Positions 43,516-51,853 of a stretch of 64,000 nt of DNA are shown here, piece by piece. The DNA is from Clostridia bacterium (GTDB lineage Bacteria; Bacillota; Clostridia; Oscillospirales; Acutalibacteraceae), in contig JAFXGM010000031.1 of assembly GCA_017513195.1 (NCBI GenBank), forward strand, positions 23,107 to 87,106, read 5' to 3'. The position numbers and the translations under genes were made by a program. How positions within the stretch are numbered: the first letter of the stretch is position 1; each line of letters starts with the position of its first letter. The notes beneath the pieces are model-generated. The model worked only from the letters and a program-made list of their open reading frames with translations, did no database searches and had not been told where the DNA came from.

Positions 43516-44451
43516 ATGGAAGTTGCTTTTAGTAACGTGCTTGTAACGCTTTTATACATAATACCGGGCTTTATATGCTGTAAAACAAAAATTGCAAAGG
43601 CCGACCACTTATCTACACTGTCGGCAATACTTGTTTACGTTTGTTCGCCCTGTATGGTCGTAAACTCTTTTATGCAGATAGAGCGCACACCGAGAATGCT
43701 TGGTCAAATAATGCTGTTTTTTGTGGTGTCGCTTGCAATTCAAACGGTGCTGACCTTTATTTTATACGGCATATTCCGCAAGAAATTCCACGACGTAAAA
43801 TACAGAATGCTTACCGTTAGCTTCGGCCTTGGCAACGCAGGATTTTTTGGCATACCGATCATAAAGGCATTACTGCCCGGTCACCCCGAGGTTGCGTGCT
43901 TTGCCTGCGTTTACATAGTGGGTATGAATATGCTTACATTTACTATTGGTGCATACTGCCTTACGGGCGATAAAAAACGTATGACACTTAAAAAAGCGTT
44001 TTTAAACCCACCTTTTATCAGCCTTTTGGTATCGCTTGTATTGTATGCCGTAAACTTTTCAGGTATTATGCCCGAGCTTTTGGGTGGCGCACTCGATTTA
44101 CTTAATCGCACAACAACACCGCTTTGTATGATTATATTGGGTATAAGACTTGCGTCGGTATCATTTAAAAAATTATTTACCCGTATTTACGTTTATATAA
44201 TTTGTGCGTGCAAACTTCTTATATTCCCATTTGCTTGTCTTGCTATTGTATATTTCTTGCCACTTTCGCCCGTGTTTAAAGCCGCGATGTTTATATTGGG
44301 TGGCACACCCTGTGCCGCGGTAATGCTAAATATTGCCGAAATGTACGATGGCGAAACCGAGCTTGCCGCAAACTGCGTTCTGCTTAGCACACTGCTTTGC
44401 GTATTTACAATACCTATTTTAAACGTAGTATCAACAGCATTATTTGCTTAA
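43516..44451 (+). CDS. AEC-family (auxin efflux carrier-like) transporter
   Basis: 311 residues with about ten hydrophobic segments. Membrane-transport family typical of organic-acid or amino-acid export in bacteria. Family cues: G-L-G-N-A-G-F-F-G-I-P-I near 110, and P-L-S-P-V-F-K-A-A-M-F-I-L-G-G-T-P-C-A near 250. Monocistronic, ending at a bidirectional terminator. Substrate unknown. Confidence 0.85.
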   Translation: MEVAFSNVLVTLLYIIPGFICCKTKIAKADHLSTLSAILVYVCSPCMVVNSFMQIERTPRMLGQIMLFFVVSLAIQTVLTFILYGIFRKKFHDVKYRMLTVSFGLGNAGFFGIPIIKALLPGHPEVACFACVYIVGMNMLTFTIGAYCLTGDKKRMTLKKAFLNPPFISLLVSLVLYAVNFSGIMPELLGGALDLLNRTTTPLCMIILGIRLASVSFKKLFTRIYVYIICACKLLIFPFACLAIVYFLPLSPVFKAAMFILGGTPCAAVMLNIAEMYDGETELAANCVLLSTLLCVFTIPILNVVSTALFA

Positions 44452-44456
44452 AAAAG

Positions 44457-44486
44457 AAAAAGCCGTACTTTTGTACGGCTTTTATA
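44457..44486. terminator. Bidirectional terminator
   Basis: Stem AGCCGTAC / GTACGGCT (44461-44480), TTTT loop, flanked by A-run and TTTATATTTT; serves the AEC gene (+) and NSS gene (-). Confidence 0.88.
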
Positions 44487-44488
44487 TT

Positions 44489-45886
44489 TTAAAACAAAGA
44501 CTTAAACCATTTCCAAATTGTAAAATCATCGGCAAACTCAAACGTAACAATACCCGTTATAAAAACAAAGATTATAATAAGCGGTAATACGTATTTAAAA
44601 TATGGCTTAAGCCAGCGTGCAACCTTTGGTCCGCGACCGGTGTTTGCTTCGGCAAGGAAGTTATCAAATCCCCAACCTTTTTTGGTGGTGCAAAACAGTA
44701 TATATACAAGCGAGCCCAAAGGCAACAGGCAATAACTTACAATAAAATCCTCCAAATCTAAAATTTGACTTGATGAATTAAAGGGGTGGAAATCCTTTAA
44801 AACGTTATAGCCAAGCGCACAAGGTAGAGCTAACACAAGCATTCCTACACAGCAGATAATGCAAGCCTTTATACGTTTCCAACCGGTGATTTCACGCACA
44901 CAAGCGAGTATGTTTTCAAATACGGCAAGCACCGTTGATATTGCGGCAAAGAACATAAATAAGAAGAAAAGCGAGCCCCATATTCTGCCGCCGGACATAT
45001 TGTTGAAAACACCTGCCATTGATTCAAACAATAGGCTAGGACCTGCGCCCGCTTCGATATCAAAGGTAAAGCAAGCGGGGAATATAATAAGACCTGCAAG
45101 AAGTGCAACAAAGGTATCGAGCGCCAAAATGTTTATGGATTCGCCCAAAAGCGTGCGGTCTTTACCAATATAGCTTCCAAATATTGCCATAGAGCCTATG
45201 CCCAAGCTAAGCGTAAAGAATGACTGATTCATAGCGCCTACAATTACGTTGCCGTTTATTTCGCTAAAATCAGGCTTTAGGTAAAAGCTTAACCCCTCTT
45301 TTGCGCCGTCAAGCCAAAATCCGCGAACCGCTAAAACCACCATCAGCACCAGCATTAGCACCATCATATATTTGGTAATTTTTTCAAGACCTTTTTGCAG
45401 GCTAAAGCACAGTATAGTAAAGCCGAGGACAACAACTATTGCCATAAAGCCCACCATAACGGGTACGTCTGACAGCATATTGCCAAAAAGCTCACCCGAT
45501 GCGGTGTCGGAAATGCCGGTCATATCGCCCTTTACAAAGCTTACAAAGTAATAAAGTATCCACCCTGCAACCGAGGTGTAAAACATCATAAGTAAAAGAT
45601 TGCCTAAAAATGCGGCCTTGCCGTGATAATGCCACTTTTGGCCCTTCTTTTCAAGATTTTGATAGCTTCTTATTACACTTGCCTGACTGGCTCTACCTAC
45701 CGAAAATTCCATAACCATTACGGGAAGTCCCATAATAATTAAAAACATCAGATATATCAGTACAAAGGCACCGCCGCCGTATTCGCCGCACATCCACGGA
45801 AATTTCCACACGTTGCCACAGCCTATGGCGCAACCGGCACTTAGTAGTATAAAGCCGAGTCTGCTACCTAATTTTTCTCTTTCCAT
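44489..45886 (-). CDS. Neurotransmitter:sodium symporter (NSS/SNF) family transporter
   Basis: 465 residues, about 11-12 membrane helices. Diagnostic N-terminal segment S-A-G-C-A-I-G-C-G-N-V-W-K-F-P-W-M-C-G-E-Y-G-G-G-A-F in TM1-TM2, as in LeuT-type bacterial transporters. Sodium-driven amino-acid uptake is the usual role (tryptophan or branched chain in known members). Monocistronic with its own promoter at 45918-45946. Confidence 0.92.
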   Translation of the reverse strand: MEREKLGSRLGFILLSAGCAIGCGNVWKFPWMCGEYGGGAFVLIYLMFLIIMGLPVMVMEFSVGRASQASVIRSYQNLEKKGQKWHYHGKAAFLGNLLLMMFYTSVAGWILYYFVSFVKGDMTGISDTASGELFGNMLSDVPVMVGFMAIVVVLGFTILCFSLQKGLEKITKYMMVLMLVLMVVLAVRGFWLDGAKEGLSFYLKPDFSEINGNVIVGAMNQSFFTLSLGIGSMAIFGSYIGKDRTLLGESINILALDTFVALLAGLIIFPACFTFDIEAGAGPSLLFESMAGVFNNMSGGRIWGSLFFLFMFFAAISTVLAVFENILACVREITGWKRIKACIICCVGMLVLALPCALGYNVLKDFHPFNSSSQILDLEDFIVSYCLLPLGSLVYILFCTTKKGWGFDNFLAEANTGRGPKVARWLKPYFKYVLPLIIIFVFITGIVTFEFADDFTIWKWFKSLF

Positions 45887-45917
45887 AATTTACTCCTAAA
45901 TAAAAAACTGCCCAAAC

Positions 45918-45946
45918 ATTTTACCAAATATATTTATTTTAGTCAA
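45918..45946 (-). promoter_or_regulatory. Promoter of the NSS transporter
   Basis: Minus-strand TTGACT (45941-45946), 17-nt spacer, TAAAAT (45918-45923). Confidence 0.72.
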
Positions 45947-45961
45947 GTAAAGTATTTTGCA

Positions 45962-45990
45962 TTGATTTTATGAGAAAAATATGATAACAT
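45962..45990 (+). promoter_or_regulatory. Promoter of ppa
   Basis: TTGATT (45962-45967), 17-nt spacer, TAACAT (45985-45990), then AAAAAGGTTTAGGTG as ribosome site. Confidence 0.6.
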
Positions 45991-46014
45991 AAATAAAAAG
46001 GTTTAGGTGATTTT

Positions 46015-46548
46015 ATGAACAATATCTGGCATGACGTTTCACCCGAAAGAATAAAGCCAAACGATTTTTTGTGCGTTATTGAAATTCCAAAGGGCAGCCG
46101 TAAAAAGTACGAGCTTGATAAAGAAACGGGTTATATAATTCTTGACCGCGTGCTTTATACATCTACTCATTACCCTGCAAACTACGGATTTATTCCGCGT
46201 ACCTATGGTGACGATAACGACCCGCTTGACGTATTGCTTATCTGTGCTGAGGATTTAGAGCCGCTAACCTTAGTGCGTGCGTACCCAATTGGTGTTATCG
46301 CCATGGTTGACAACGGTTCACGCGATGAAAAGATTATTGCAATTCCGTGCAATGACCCAAATTACAATATGTATAAATCTATCGACGAGTTGCCGCGCCA
46401 TATATTTGATGAAATGCGTCATTTCTTTGCGGTATATAAAAATCTTGAAGAAAAGGAAACAGCCGTTGAAGAGGTTGCAAATGCAGACGAGGCTATAAAA
46501 ATTATTGAAGAGGCAATCGCTCGCTATAATGAAGTGTTCTTGAAATAG
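46015..46548 (+). CDS. ppa: Inorganic pyrophosphatase (family I)
   Basis: 177 residues, normal. Hydrolyses pyrophosphate made by biosynthesis. Signature G-D-D-N-D-P-L-D-V-L near 63-72 carries the metal-binding aspartates; also I-E-I-P-K-G-S-R-K-K-Y-E near 23 and Y-P-A-N-Y-G-F-I-P near 52. Most Clostridia use the family II enzyme, so this family I form is worth noting. 8 bp before the esterase gene. Confidence 0.94.
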   Translation: MNNIWHDVSPERIKPNDFLCVIEIPKGSRKKYELDKETGYIILDRVLYTSTHYPANYGFIPRTYGDDNDPLDVLLICAEDLEPLTLVRAYPIGVIAMVDNGSRDEKIIAIPCNDPNYNMYKSIDELPRHIFDEMRHFFAVYKNLEEKETAVEEVANADEAIKIIEEAIARYNEVFLK

Positions 46549-46556
46549 GTGACAGT

Positions 46557-47390
46557 ATGAAAATTTTTGAAATTAATTTAAAGGAAAAATATGAATTTTT
46601 GGGTGATGAGGGTCGCAACCCAACCCTTACCTGCTATTTGCCATACAATTTGGTAGAAATGGGCCGAGCAGATGAAATGCGTCCTACAATGGTGGTATGT
46701 CCCGGCGGCGGTTATGCCCATTGCTCTGAACGCGAGGCAGAGCCTATTGCGTTAAAGTTTTTAAATTGGGGCTTTAACGTGTGTGTGCTTCGTTATTCCT
46801 GTGCGCCACACCGTTATCCTGTTCAGCTTCGTGAGGTGGCAGCAGTTTTTGAAGAGATTTATAAAAACGCAAATGATTGGCATTGCGACACCGAAAAAAT
46901 TGGTATAATCGGTTTTTCGGCAGGCGGACATTTAGTGGCACATTACAGCAACGCATATAATAGTGACGCCGTGCGTGAAGTGTTTCCGGAGAGCAAAAAG
47001 CCAAGCTTTAGCGTGCTTTGCTACCCTGTAATTTCGGCCGACGAAACCTTTGCCCACAAGGGCAGTTTTGTGAATTTGTTGGGTACATATCCCACAGGCG
47101 ACGACGTAGAAAAATATTCTTGCGATAAGCTGGTAAGCAGTGATACACCGCCTGCATTTATTTGGCATACCACCGAGGATCAGGTAGTGCCTGTTAAAAA
47201 CAGTCTGGCTTACGCTGCCGCTCTTGCCGATAACAACGTTCAGTTTAGTTTACATATATACCCATACGGCGAGCACGGACTTTCAACTGTGGATCATCTT
47301 ACAAATGATGATTGTAGATTGGGATCAAAAGTTATTTTGGCAAGCAACTGGCTTGATGAATTTAAAGCTTGGTTTGATAATACTATTTAA
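46557..47390 (+). CDS. Alpha/beta-hydrolase, acetylesterase/BD-FAE-like
   Basis: 277 residues, no signal peptide. Catalytic triad readable: nucleophile Ser in G-F-S-A-G-G (near 122), Asp in T-T-E-D-Q-V-V-P (near 204) and His in Y-G-E-H-G-L-S (near 240); oxyanion region V-C-P-G-G-G-Y near 48. This matches carbohydrate-esterase-like hydrolases acting on acetylated sugars. Translationally close to ppa; substrate unproven. Confidence 0.82.
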   Translation: MKIFEINLKEKYEFLGDEGRNPTLTCYLPYNLVEMGRADEMRPTMVVCPGGGYAHCSEREAEPIALKFLNWGFNVCVLRYSCAPHRYPVQLREVAAVFEEIYKNANDWHCDTEKIGIIGFSAGGHLVAHYSNAYNSDAVREVFPESKKPSFSVLCYPVISADETFAHKGSFVNLLGTYPTGDDVEKYSCDKLVSSDTPPAFIWHTTEDQVVPVKNSLAYAAALADNNVQFSLHIYPYGEHGLSTVDHLTNDDCRLGSKVILASNWLDEFKAWFDNTI

Positions 47391-47397
47391 TTAAAAA

Positions 47398-47428
47398 AGC
47401 TCCCGACAAATTTGTCGGGAGCTTTTTA
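47398..47428. terminator. Bidirectional terminator
   Basis: Perfect 26-base palindrome (47398-47423; arms AGCTCCCGACAAA / TTTGTCGGGAGCT) with A-run before and TTTTTA after. Ends the esterase gene and, on the other strand, the CDF exporter gene. Confidence 0.9.
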
Positions 47429-48313
47429 GTGATGATGGTGACAATGGTGTTCGCCGCTATGCTCTATATGACAATGCTTATGGTGGCAGTGCTCGTCGCT
47501 ACGCTCAAGCTCAAGTGTTGAGTGTGTTATGCCATGTTCGCTAAGTTCTTCTCGCACCTTTTCTTTTATTTCGTGAGGCTCAGCGTCGGTTACAATATGC
47601 ATTGTAGCGTAAAGATTGTGTCCGTCAAGTGTGCGCAGATGTATATGATGCGCATCAATTACGCCCTCAATCTCGCAAATATGCTCTTTAATTTCGTCAA
47701 CCGAAATGTTGTCGGGTGTTTTTTCAAGAAATATATCAAGAACGGTTTTTAGATTTTTTATAGCGTTTATTAAAATAAAAATTGCAACTCCGATAGACAT
47801 TATCGGGTCAAGCAGTGCCCAGTCGGTAAACCGCATAACAACAGCACCTATAAGCACTATAACCCAACCAAGCACATCCTCAAGCATATGCAAATTTACT
47901 GCGCGCTGGTTTATAGATTCTCCGCCGTGGGTAAAGTAAGCGGCTAAAAAGTTTACAACAACACCAATAACACCAAATATAATCATTCCGTCGTAGTTAA
48001 TGGCTGTCGGGTTTATAATTCGCTCGATAGCGTTTATAATTACAGCCGCCGAGCCGAACAGCAAAACAAAGGTGGTAATTACACCGCCTAACACCGAATA
48101 ACGGGCATACCCGTAGGTGTAACTCTTGTCGGGTTGACGGCGCGACTTTTTCTCAAGGAAATAAGAAAAACCAATACTTGCCGCATCGCCAATATCGTGT
48201 ACTGCGTCGGACATTATGGCCACACTGCCTGTAAAAATGCCGCCAATAAATTCAAATACTGAAAAACACAAATTAAGAATAAATGCAATTAAAATATTTT
48301 TTTCGCTTTTCAT
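47426..48313 (-). CDS. Cation diffusion facilitator (zinc-type) exporter
   Basis: 295 residues. Six membrane helices in the first ~210 residues with metal-site pairs H-D-I-G-D (TM2, near 37-41) and H-M-L-E-D (TM5, near 142-146), the HxxxD arrangement of Zn/Co/Cd members. Cytosolic C-terminal domain (about 215-275) and a histidine/cysteine-rich tail (S-D-E-H-C-H-H-K-H-C-H...H-H-H-H) likely to bind metal. Divergent from a TetR regulator whose putative operator overlaps its promoter. Confidence 0.92.
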   Translation of the reverse strand: MKSEKNILIAFILNLCFSVFEFIGGIFTGSVAIMSDAVHDIGDAASIGFSYFLEKKSRRQPDKSYTYGYARYSVLGGVITTFVLLFGSAAVIINAIERIINPTAINYDGMIIFGVIGVVVNFLAAYFTHGGESINQRAVNLHMLEDVLGWVIVLIGAVVMRFTDWALLDPIMSIGVAIFILINAIKNLKTVLDIFLEKTPDNISVDEIKEHICEIEGVIDAHHIHLRTLDGHNLYATMHIVTDAEPHEIKEKVREELSEHGITHSTLELERSDEHCHHKHCHIEHSGEHHCHHHH

Positions 48314-48325
48314 AACTTCACTCCG

Positions 48326-48354
48326 TTGACAAATTTTCTTGTTTGATATACAAT
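48326..48354 (+). promoter_or_regulatory. Promoter of the tetR-type regulator
   Basis: Perfect TTGACA (48326-48331), 17-nt spacer, TACAAT (48349-48354). Transcription would start near 48361, immediately before the operator at 48367-48383. Confidence 0.8.
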
Positions 48355-48360
48355 ATGTTT

Positions 48361-48389
48361 ACTATAGAACAAAATGTTCGGTATCTCAA
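48361..48389 (-). promoter_or_regulatory. CDF promoter with embedded TetR operator
   Basis: Minus-strand TTGAGA (48384-48389), 17-nt spacer, TATAGT (48361-48366). The spacer holds the palindrome GAACA-AAA-TGTTC (48367-48379), extended as TGTTCGGTA (48375-48383). TACCGAACA, the inverse of that extension, recurs at 48415-48423 beside the regulator ribosome site. Binding there would block both promoters. Confidence 0.6.
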
Positions 48390-48438
48390 TATATTGTTTC
48401 TGAATTTTGTAAATTACCGAACAAAAAAGGAGATTTGT

Positions 48439-48987
48439 ATGGACAGACGACAGCGCAAAACCCGTGATGCCATATTTAAAGCGTTTATAGAACTATTATC
48501 ACACAAAGATTTTGCCTCAATCACTGTAGGCGAAATTATAGAACGCGCCGACATAGGCCGAGCCACCTTTTACGCCCATTTTGAAACAAAGGATTATCTG
48601 CTAAAAGAGCTGTGTGAAGAGCTTTTTTGTCATTTATTTGACACCGATAAGGGTGAAAAGGGGCATCACCATATTTTTAGCTGTGATGCAAACGATTCTC
48701 TCTTTTTACATTTATTTAAGCATATAGCAAAAAATGACAATCAGCTTTTAGAGCTACTGTCTTGTGAGAACAATCAGCTCTTTTTGCGTTATTTTAAATC
48801 ACAGCTTTTAACGCTCGTTGACAGTAACCTTGAAACGTTAAAAAAAGAAAAATACGATGAATTGCCGCATGACTTTTTAGTAAATCATATAGCATCTACC
48901 TTTGTAGAAACGGTAAAATGGTGGGCAGACGATAAATGCCGACTTTCACCCGAGCAAATTACAAATTGTTTTTTAAGTGTAATATAA
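48439..48987 (+). CDS. TetR-family transcriptional regulator
   Basis: 182 residues from the ATG at 48439 with AAAAAGGAGA upstream; a longer ORF from 48343 would cover the promoter and operator and is rejected. N-terminal HTH: A-S-I-T-V-G-E-I-I-E-R-A-D-I-G-R-A-T-F-Y-A-H-F-E-T-K (near 24-50), classic TetR. The ligand domain has G-H-H-H and several cysteines, but similar patterns occur in other members of this subgroup. Divergent from the CDF exporter, which it probably represses. Confidence 0.9.
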   Translation: MDRRQRKTRDAIFKAFIELLSHKDFASITVGEIIERADIGRATFYAHFETKDYLLKELCEELFCHLFDTDKGEKGHHHIFSCDANDSLFLHLFKHIAKNDNQLLELLSCENNQLFLRYFKSQLLTLVDSNLETLKKEKYDELPHDFLVNHIASTFVETVKWWADDKCRLSPEQITNCFLSVI

Positions 48988-48995
48988 AATTTTCA

Positions 48996-49025
48996 GGCGA
49001 AAGCTTACAGCTTTCGTCTTTTTTT
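48996..49025 (+). terminator. Terminator of the tetR gene
   Basis: Stem GGCGAAAGC / GCTTTCGTC (one G-U pair), TTACA loop, followed by TTTTTTTT. Confidence 0.9.
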
Positions 49026-49035
49026 ATGCGCTTTT

Positions 49036-49069
49036 TACGACAGGGTTTTTAGTGTGTGCCATATATAAT
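49036..49069 (+). promoter_or_regulatory. Candidate Spo0A-dependent promoter of spoIIGA-sigE
   Basis: Perfect -10 TATAAT (49064-49069) with no -35 hexamer at normal spacing. TACGACA (49036-49042) is the reverse of TGTCGTA, one base from the Spo0A box TGTCGAA. The spoIIG promoter of B. subtilis is likewise abnormal in spacing and Spo0A-dependent. Confidence 0.4.
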
Positions 49070-49089
49070 ATTGTTACGAGGTGGGCGAA

Positions 49090-49902
49090 GTGGTAGTTTA
49101 TGCCGATATTTTAATAATTGTAAATTTTGTGGTTGATTATTTTTTAATTTCTATAGCTGCTCATTTTTTAAACAAAAAGCCTCGACTATGGCGGCTTCTT
49201 TTATCGGCTGGTACAGGCGGCATATTTTCACTTTACATATTTTTACCCGAGAGCAATGTGCTTTTTCAAACGGTTATTCAAATTTTTATGTCTATGGTGC
49301 TGTGCCTTATAGCGCTGGGGTTTGGCAATATAAAGAGTTTTTTGAAAAGTACAGCCGTTCTGTTTATTGTTAATTTTGCATATAGCGGCGCTATGATTGC
49401 GGTGTGGCTAATCTTTAAGCCGCACGGTATGGCAATAAACAACTCGGTGGTTTATTTCGATATATCGCCACTCTTTTTAATTATATTTTCAGTTATCGGT
49501 TATTTTGCTGTTGTTTTGCTACGCAAAATTTTCAAAAAGCCGTTTGCCGATAGTACGTACTGCACCGTCAGCGTTTTTTGTGGAGATAAAAGCCTTATGC
49601 TTACCGGCATAGCCGACACGGGAAACAGTATTAGCGATGTGTTTGGAACATCGGAAATATTTATAACCGAAAAAGGGGCAGTCGATGCGCTTTTGGGTGA
49701 GCAGATAAATAATCCCGCTCGATTTAGAAAAATTCCTTGCATTACGGTAACGGGCGAAAAACTGCTTGACGGTTATCGCATAGATTATGCCGAGGTAGGC
49801 TTTAACAGTAAAAAATACGGCTTTAAAAATCCCGTATTAGCCGTATCATTGGCGCCGCTTATAGATTCGCAAATAATAGTAAATCCCGAAAGCTTAAATT
49901 AG
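49090..49902 (+). CDS. spoIIGA: Sigma-E processing peptidase SpoIIGA
   Basis: Membrane aspartic protease that cleaves pro-sigma-E in the mother cell. 270 residues from the GTG at 49090; a GTG at 49081 lies in the GAGGTGGG ribosome site. Five hydrophobic helices in the first ~150 residues, then a soluble domain with the aspartic protease motif A-D-T-G-N-S, catalytic Asp176. Starts V-V-Y-A-D-I-L, matching the family start. 15 bp before sigE. Confidence 0.93.
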   Translation: MVVYADILIIVNFVVDYFLISIAAHFLNKKPRLWRLLLSAGTGGIFSLYIFLPESNVLFQTVIQIFMSMVLCLIALGFGNIKSFLKSTAVLFIVNFAYSGAMIAVWLIFKPHGMAINNSVVYFDISPLFLIIFSVIGYFAVVLLRKIFKKPFADSTYCTVSVFCGDKSLMLTGIADTGNSISDVFGTSEIFITEKGAVDALLGEQINNPARFRKIPCITVTGEKLLDGYRIDYAEVGFNSKKYGFKNPVLAVSLAPLIDSQIIVNPESLN

Positions 49903-49917
49903 TAAAGAGGTTTGGTT

Positions 49918-50610
49918 ATGAACATTATAAAATACATAAAAAATATACTCGTAAAAATTTTTGCGCAAAAAGCACTATATTATATAAACGGACCCGAAAC
50001 ATTGCCGGAGCCGCTTACCGCGGAAGAAGAAAATAGGTTATTACACGAAAACAATGAGAAATCAAAGGAAAAACTTATAGTACACAATTTGCGATTGGTG
50101 GTATACATAGCGCGCAAGTTTGACTCGGCACCTACCGCGATAGAGGATTTAATTTCGATTGGTACCATCGGTCTTATAAAGGCGGTAAATACCTTTTGCC
50201 CCGATAAAAATATAAAGCTTGCAACCTACGCTTCGCGCTGTATCGAAAACGAAATTTTAATGCATTTGCGAAAAATCTCTTCAAGAAAGGGCGAAATTTC
50301 GATAGACGAGCCACTAAATACCGATTGGGACGGTAACGAGCTGCTGCTATCTGACGTTTTAGGTAGCGACCCTGACGAAGTAGGACGAGAAATAGAACAA
50401 GAGGATGAGCGACACCAGCTAAACGGTTTTGTTTGTGGGCTGCCTCCGCGTGAACGTCAAATTATGGAAATGCGCTTTGGTATGAACGGCTACCCGGAAT
50501 ACACTCAAAAACAGGTGGCTGACGCGCTTGGTATATCACAGTCATATATATCACGGCTCGAAAAGCGAATTATAGTAAAACTAAAAAAACAAATTGAAAA
50601 AGCGGTGTAA
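49918..50610 (+). CDS. sigE: RNA polymerase sigma-E factor, pro-form
   Basis: Mother-cell sporulation sigma factor. 230 residues from the ATG at 49918 with AGAGG upstream. The N-terminal ~26 residues are an amphipathic pro-sequence; Y-Y-I-N-G-P at 21-26 matches the cleavage-site region Y-Y-I-G-G of B. subtilis pro-sigma-E. Region 2 ([17 protein letters not shown]) and region 4 HTH ([22 protein letters not shown]) are intact. sigG, often next, is absent here. Confidence 0.95.
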   Translation: MNIIKYIKNILVKIFAQKALYYINGPETLPEPLTAEEENRLLHENNEKSKEKLIVHNLRLVVYIARKFDSAPTAIEDLISIGTIGLIKAVNTFCPDKNIKLATYASRCIENEILMHLRKISSRKGEISIDEPLNTDWDGNELLLSDVLGSDPDEVGREIEQEDERHQLNGFVCGLPPRERQIMEMRFGMNGYPEYTQKQVADALGISQSYISRLEKRIIVKLKKQIEKAV

Positions 50611-50639
50611 TCGGTGTAAAATATAATCGGTGATAATAA

Positions 50640-50909
50640 ATGATTTATTTTCAAATATATCTTTGCGCTATTAACATAATAGCAATAATAGTTTGCACAG
50701 CCGATAAAATTAAAGCACAATTAAACAAATGGCGCATAAGCGAAAAAACGCTTTTGGCAATTAGTGTTATCGGTGGCGCGTTAGGTATGTATATAACCAT
50801 GCTTATCATACGCCACAAGACCAAGCACAAGACATTTATGATAGGTCTGCCGTTTCTCATTCTCGTACATGTGGTTGCAATACTGCTTTATTTGCAACGC
50901 AACGCTTGA
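50640..50909 (+). CDS. DUF1294 small membrane protein
   Basis: 89 residues, two or three membrane helices. The family-defining stretch A-I-S-V-I-G-G-A-L-G-M-Y followed by R-H-K-T-K-H-K-T-F is present. DUF1294 proteins have no established function. 29 bp after sigE with ATCGGTGATAAATG as a weak ribosome site; it could be co-transcribed with the sporulation genes. Ends before the FMN riboswitch. Confidence 0.83.
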   Translation: MIYFQIYLCAINIIAIIVCTADKIKAQLNKWRISEKTLLAISVIGGALGMYITMLIIRHKTKHKTFMIGLPFLILVHVVAILLYLQRNA

Positions 50910-50950
50910 CAAAGCATATAATGTGATATAAAATAAGTAAAACAAAATAT

Positions 50951-51058
50951 TCTTCGGGGCGGGGTGCAATTCCCCACCGGCAGTTAAAGCCTGCGAGCCT
51001 TTACGGGTTGATTTGGTGCAATTCCAAAGCCGACGGTACAGTCCGGATGATAGAAGAA
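50951..51058 (+). ncRNA. FMN riboswitch (RFN element)
   Basis: Conserved core bases: TCTTCGGGGCGGGGTG at the 5' side, CCCCACCGGCAGT, AGCCTGCGAGCC, AAAGCCGACGGT, ACAGTCCGGATG and closing GATAGAAGA. The P1 ends TCTTC / GAAGA pair. Followed by the terminator at 51082, so FMN binding should cause premature termination before ribU. Confidence 0.96.
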
Positions 51059-51081
51059 AAGTAATACTTTGTATTTTTACG

Positions 51082-51107
51082 CCCCCACATTTTTTGTGGG
51101 GGTTTTA
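51082..51107 (+). terminator. Expression-platform terminator of the FMN riboswitch
   Basis: Stem CCCCCACA / TGTGGGGG with a five-T loop followed by TTTTAC. Confidence 0.88.
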
Positions 51108-51123
51108 CTTTTGGGGTGGTTAT

Positions 51124-51795
51124 ATGGCACAAAAAACAAATTTAAAAAAGCTGTCGGTTACGGCTATGCTTTGCGCACTTGCATATATTTGTATGTTTGT
51201 TTTTAAATTCAAGGCAGGTTTTTTAACCTTTGATTTAAAGGATGCAGTGCTTACCGTTGTAGCGTTTTTATACGGACCTATTTACGGTATGACATCGGCC
51301 GTTTTAGTAGCCTTGCTTGAGTTTGTTACGGTAAGTGATACCGGCGTTTACGGGCTGCTTATGAACGCGCTGTCTAGCGTGGTGTTTACCGGCACTTGCG
51401 GCGTGATTTATAAATACAGAAGAACGCTTTTAGGGGCTATTATGGGGGGTGTTTCGGCAGTGTTTGCAATGACCGCTGTAATGCTTGTGGCAAATATATT
51501 TATAACCCCATTTTATATGGGCGTTGGACGCGACGAGGTAGCAAGCATGATACCTACGCTTTTGTTGCCGTTTAATCTTCTCAAGGGCATAGTAAATGCC
51601 GCAATTACTATGATTATTTATAAGCCGATTACGTCTGCATTGAAAAGAGTTGGACTATCTGCTCCTTCCGCTAAAAAAACCGATGTTGAAAAGTTTATTT
51701 TACTTGCAATAGGCGCAATAACGCTTTTAGTAATAGCTGTTTTGGTAATTTTGTTTATGCTAAACGGCGAATTCCAAATGTTTGGCTCAAAATAA
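51124..51795 (+). CDS. ribU: Riboflavin ECF transporter S component RibU
   Basis: 223 residues, six or so membrane helices; ATG at 51124 after GGGGTGG. A longer ORF from 51013 would cover the riboswitch and is rejected. ECF S-component features: K-K-L-S-V-T-A-M-L-C-A-L-A near 7-19, F-K-A-G-F-L-T-F-D-L-K-D-A near 32 (riboflavin-binding loop) and A-L-L-E-F-V-T near 70. Needs an EcfAAT module encoded elsewhere. Riboflavin specificity rests on the FMN riboswitch and family motifs. C-terminal extra helix near 195-215. Confidence 0.92.
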   Translation: MAQKTNLKKLSVTAMLCALAYICMFVFKFKAGFLTFDLKDAVLTVVAFLYGPIYGMTSAVLVALLEFVTVSDTGVYGLLMNALSSVVFTGTCGVIYKYRRTLLGAIMGGVSAVFAMTAVMLVANIFITPFYMGVGRDEVASMIPTLLLPFNLLKGIVNAAITMIIYKPITSALKRVGLSAPSAKKTDVEKFILLAIGAITLLVIAVLVILFMLNGEFQMFGSK

Positions 51796-51798
51796 CAG

Positions 51799-51827
51799 TT
51801 GACAAATAAAAAAAGTAGTAGTAAAAT
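51799..51827 (+). promoter_or_regulatory. Sigma-A promoter of the metK-metY-metA operon
   Basis: Perfect TTGACA (51799-51804), 17-nt spacer, TAAAAT (51822-51827), 27 bp before the SAM aptamer. Confidence 0.85.
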
Positions 51828-51853
51828 ACTACACGACAAATAAATATATAGTC

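Noticed and set aside
47429-47510. His-codon-rich stretch at the end of the CDF gene as a DNA repeat
   Set aside because: The repetition comes from a metal-binding histidine tail in frame, not from a tandem DNA repeat or CRISPR-like array.
48343-48438. N-terminal extension of the TetR regulator
   Set aside because: Overlaps its own -10 box and the operator; TetR proteins start close to the HTH as with the ATG at 48439.
51013-51123. N-terminal extension of ribU
   Set aside because: The bases belong to the FMN riboswitch and its terminator; the ATG at 51124 has a proper ribosome site.
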